A stretch of DNA of 15,075 nt from a bacterium (GTDB lineage Bacteria > Ratteibacteria > UBA8468 > B48-G9 > JAFGKM01): contig DAORXQ010000036.1 of assembly GCA_035371905.1 (NCBI GenBank), positions 1-15,075 on the forward strand. Direction: 5' to 3'. The position numbers were made by a program, and so were the translations under genes. Shown in pieces: positions 14,001 through 15,075 of this stretch; the stretch's first letter is position 1; every line of letters begins with the position of its first letter. The notes under the pieces are model-generated. The model had not been told where the DNA came from. It was given only the letters and a program-made list of their open reading frames with translations, and searched no databases.

Positions 14001-15075
14001 TTTCAGGAAGGAATGGGACTGTTTTACAATTTGATAGTAGTTGGTCAGATATTTCACCAACTGGAGTAAGAGAGACAATTTATGGAGTATTTTCTGAATT
14101 GGTTGATAGTGATACAAATTTAGTTATAGTTGGTGGTAGTGGACTTACAGGTAAAGGGATAACAGATGGCTGGCAGATAAGTAATAAATGGGAACAGTGG
14201 AAAAATTATTTAGAAGGTTATATTACTTTGCCTTCTGGAACGACTTCAATTGAGTATTTTGCTATAGATAATATTGGAAATGAGGAAAACCATCATAAGA
14301 TTGTTGACCCTGGAAGAGGAATAAGGAAGATTGTATATGATGGAAAAGGTACAGGTAATTTAAGAAGTGATGATTCTGTTCCTGACCCTGATTTGGTTAT
14401 TACTTCTTCCACAGGAAAAAATAGTTTAGGATGGTATAAAGAACAGGTTAAATTACAAATAATTTATAACAATGAAAACGATTGGCTTGACCCATTACCA
14501 ACAGGAGAAATAGGAAGTGGTATTAAAAAGTTTCAGTTTGCGCTTGTTAAGGATCCAAAGGAAGCAGATTTTATTGATTATGTAGCAGATAAACAGGCAC
14601 CTAAGGAAATTACCCTTGTTGATGGAATATATTACTTATCATACAGAGCAGTTGACAATCTTGAGAATAAGAGTGGAGACCAGTTTAAGCCATATCTTGT
14701 TTATGAAGAAAATCCAGTTAAAATAGATACAACAAAACCAATTACAAGTATAACACCAACAGGACAGGGAACATATCAATTAAATGCAAGTGATTCTTTA
14801 TCAGGAGTGCAAAAGATACTTTATAAATTCAGTCAACCAGTTCCAGAAGATGAATATGGTGGTGAAAATGGAGATGTAAATGAATATACAGAGCCATTTA
14901 CAGTTCCAGGGGGAACTACAAAAGTTTACTATTGGAGTATAGATAATGCAGGGAATAGTGATTTTTATAATGTTTATATTGTAGGAGCAGAGGATACAGT
15001 AAAACCGCAGAGTACACTTGAACATGTTTCTGGGAGTATTTATCCTGATATAAGTGCAAGTAAAATTTATGTTAC
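11000..15075 (+). CDS. Giant secreted multidomain protein: Ig-like/OmpL47-like repeats with a nested beta-propeller (3' end outside window)
   Basis: The frame is open from TTG 11000 to the window edge without a stop, at least 1358 residues. Residues 1-21 are a signal peptide (KIFKF, a hydrophobic run, VFG-QP). The mature part is a chain of Ig-like units joined by linkers such as IDNTPP (~105), DNIPP (311), DTTPP (457), DTVPP (615) and DTTKP (1243). Several units show the OmpL47/chitobiase-C-like pattern: GWYK near the start, GSG(I/V) in the middle, and an ending such as AVDNLENKS or WSIDNAGNS. Residues about 763-1063 hold seven repeats of the form LYGIWGNGSNIYVVG..GTILKYDGSSW, as in BNR/Ycf48-like propellers. 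This block interrupts the domain that resumes at WEQWKNYLEGYITLP. The protein is probably exported or on the surface, for adhesion, polysaccharide binding or sensing; no enzyme motif is seen. Confidence 0.85.
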   Translation, partial: MKIFKFFLFSFFLLFCLNVFGQPHFSYSLSGAHIRGIYRVTWEESNPPSPPYTLEISIDGGSTWDFLCSGSNTYFNFNTEGKPNGPAMLRIIDHEGGSDQVNITIDNTPPDSDIRIFGTVRVGSTISYTGSWSDNLSGPVIVKEAWLYGDTDTDTSNAVKIKDLTISETPVVNNDGSYSGSFTLTSDLNIGQYNYLFVKVVVEDQAKDDLGNGNRTTDWSNSLQVPHITGITITSPTQDAKCRDTIKIKWEPSGTTNGDENYQVSISGTIIYEGTATETTWDTNSFPDGRYTIKVYETGSGIEDTCDIIVDNIPPTISLVNISPELDDGIIPDTEKGNNGRHVIWIKKSGWYKTNPTLNLRISDPVASDGSCAGIKAVAYRFVVDSNGQEWQIRTYSGEQSVDLSITVNVEGKSVYVEVIAVDDAQTSITDPQIPILGYNGNYSNYSTKDDFTIKVDTTPPQILGLRIDKLPDGPIINNIHWYKSAPIVNVIADDNLSGVLEGVVAFTVDESNIDDFKFPSLTEDTGVYTLDILDTDRNGEVERVVFKKYLQSIGIEREYPIYFPIFNSYGKKIKVRVWDKAGNISEQYVGNPWYIEEDTQGNIIREEQISLYVDTVPPDTTAEPTGTYMPKQFKDIGTYERSYTDKWRHNKNFPRPEDCPPPSNYPNDYVDYIYYASMNNRFLNPLSITLNAVDSLYEIFELTDLTELDTELNKRPFTILPGNPDYDPRYDFFFSDFTSDNLGSGVLSDLTGIQYRISYDSENVLVDLRQVKKIGGKYYAVGEKGVILESSDGVKWNVMSFDDTSNLYGIYGTSEDNIWACGENGRVIKYDGVSWGRIDIGIDWFGLGFSPLNLPALYGIYVNGNEIWVVGTGGTILYSSTGGTSWITQDSGVSVNLYGIWGNGSNIYVVGASGTILKYDGSSWTKDTPPVTGDLYSIWGDESDIYIFGDIEVLSKIGYLKYNYNDSRWDLNSTNIPSIKNNKRRLPIYSINGDDSKIYVSGRNGTVLQFDSSWSDISPTGVRETIYGVFSELVDSDTNLVIVGGSGLTGKGITDGWQISNKWEQWKNYLEGYITLPSGTTSIEYFAIDNIGNEENHHKIVDPGRGIRKIVYDGKGTGNLRSDDSVPDPDLVITSSTGKNSLGWYKEQVKLQIIYNNENDWLDPLPTGEIGSGIKKFQFALVKDPKEADFIDYVADKQAPKEITLVDGIYYLSYRAVDNLENKSGDQFKPYLVYEENPVKIDTTKPITSITPTGQGTYQLNASDSLSGVQKILYKFSQPVPEDEYGGENGDVNEYTEPFTVPGGTTKVYYWSIDNAGNSDFYNVYIVGAEDTVKPQSTLEHVSGSIYPDISASKIYV

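Overview
The window is AT-rich bacterial DNA in which every gene lies on the + strand. Bacterial origin is supported by purine-rich Shine-Dalgarno sites before most starts and by several good sigma70-type promoters, three with the extended -10 core TGATATAAT. Arginine is mostly AGA/AGG, isoleucine often ATA, and the proteins are rich in Lys and Glu, which would fit an anaerobic and perhaps thermophilic, poorly sampled bacterial lineage. The phylum cannot be named from this sequence.

Left part (1-5867), ordinary genes with no repeats: the C-terminal end of an archaeal-type GTP PEP carboxykinase; a PLP aspartate-type aminotransferase; a small secreted protein overlapping it by ATGA; then, behind its own promoter, two tandem paralogous SGNH/GDSL hydrolases and a MATE-family exporter. 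PEPCK and the aminotransferase meet at oxaloacetate/aspartate, so the first three genes are probably co-transcribed.

Middle part (5868-10941), a REP/RAYT island: all seven gene junctions here carry a short palindrome, usually CCCACCT-TAA-AGGTGGG (type A) or GACACCT-ACG-AGGTGGG (type B). The five forward copies share a 40-nt plan: TTGA, a 19-nt head containing GACAAGG and TTTCC-like blocks, then the 17-nt hairpin. Two REP-associated tyrosine transposases (RAYTs) lie inside, one between inverted type A copies and one between inverted type B copies, which suggests two transposase/REP pairs of different specificity. Interspersed are a DUF4870-like membrane protein, a zinc polyol/alcohol dehydrogenase, panC (pantothenate synthetase) and a coiled-coil protein with a PD-(D/E)XK-like C-terminus. 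TTGA overlaps the stop codons of RAYT1, panC and RAYT2, and the G-rich right arm of several REPs leads straight into the Shine-Dalgarno of the next gene.

Right part (10942-15075): a consensus promoter drives a very large secreted protein that starts with TTG and is still open at the window edge (more than 1358 codons). It is a chain of Ig-like, OmpL47-like domains. One of them appears to be split by about 300 residues containing seven blade-like repeats, probably a seven-bladed beta-propeller nested in an Ig-like fold.

The most unusual content is the REP/RAYT island and the nested-domain architecture of the giant secreted protein. No RNA genes, CRISPR array or convincing intrinsic terminator were seen. 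The longest stretch without a gene is 9058-9271, and it is filled by REP-related sequence.
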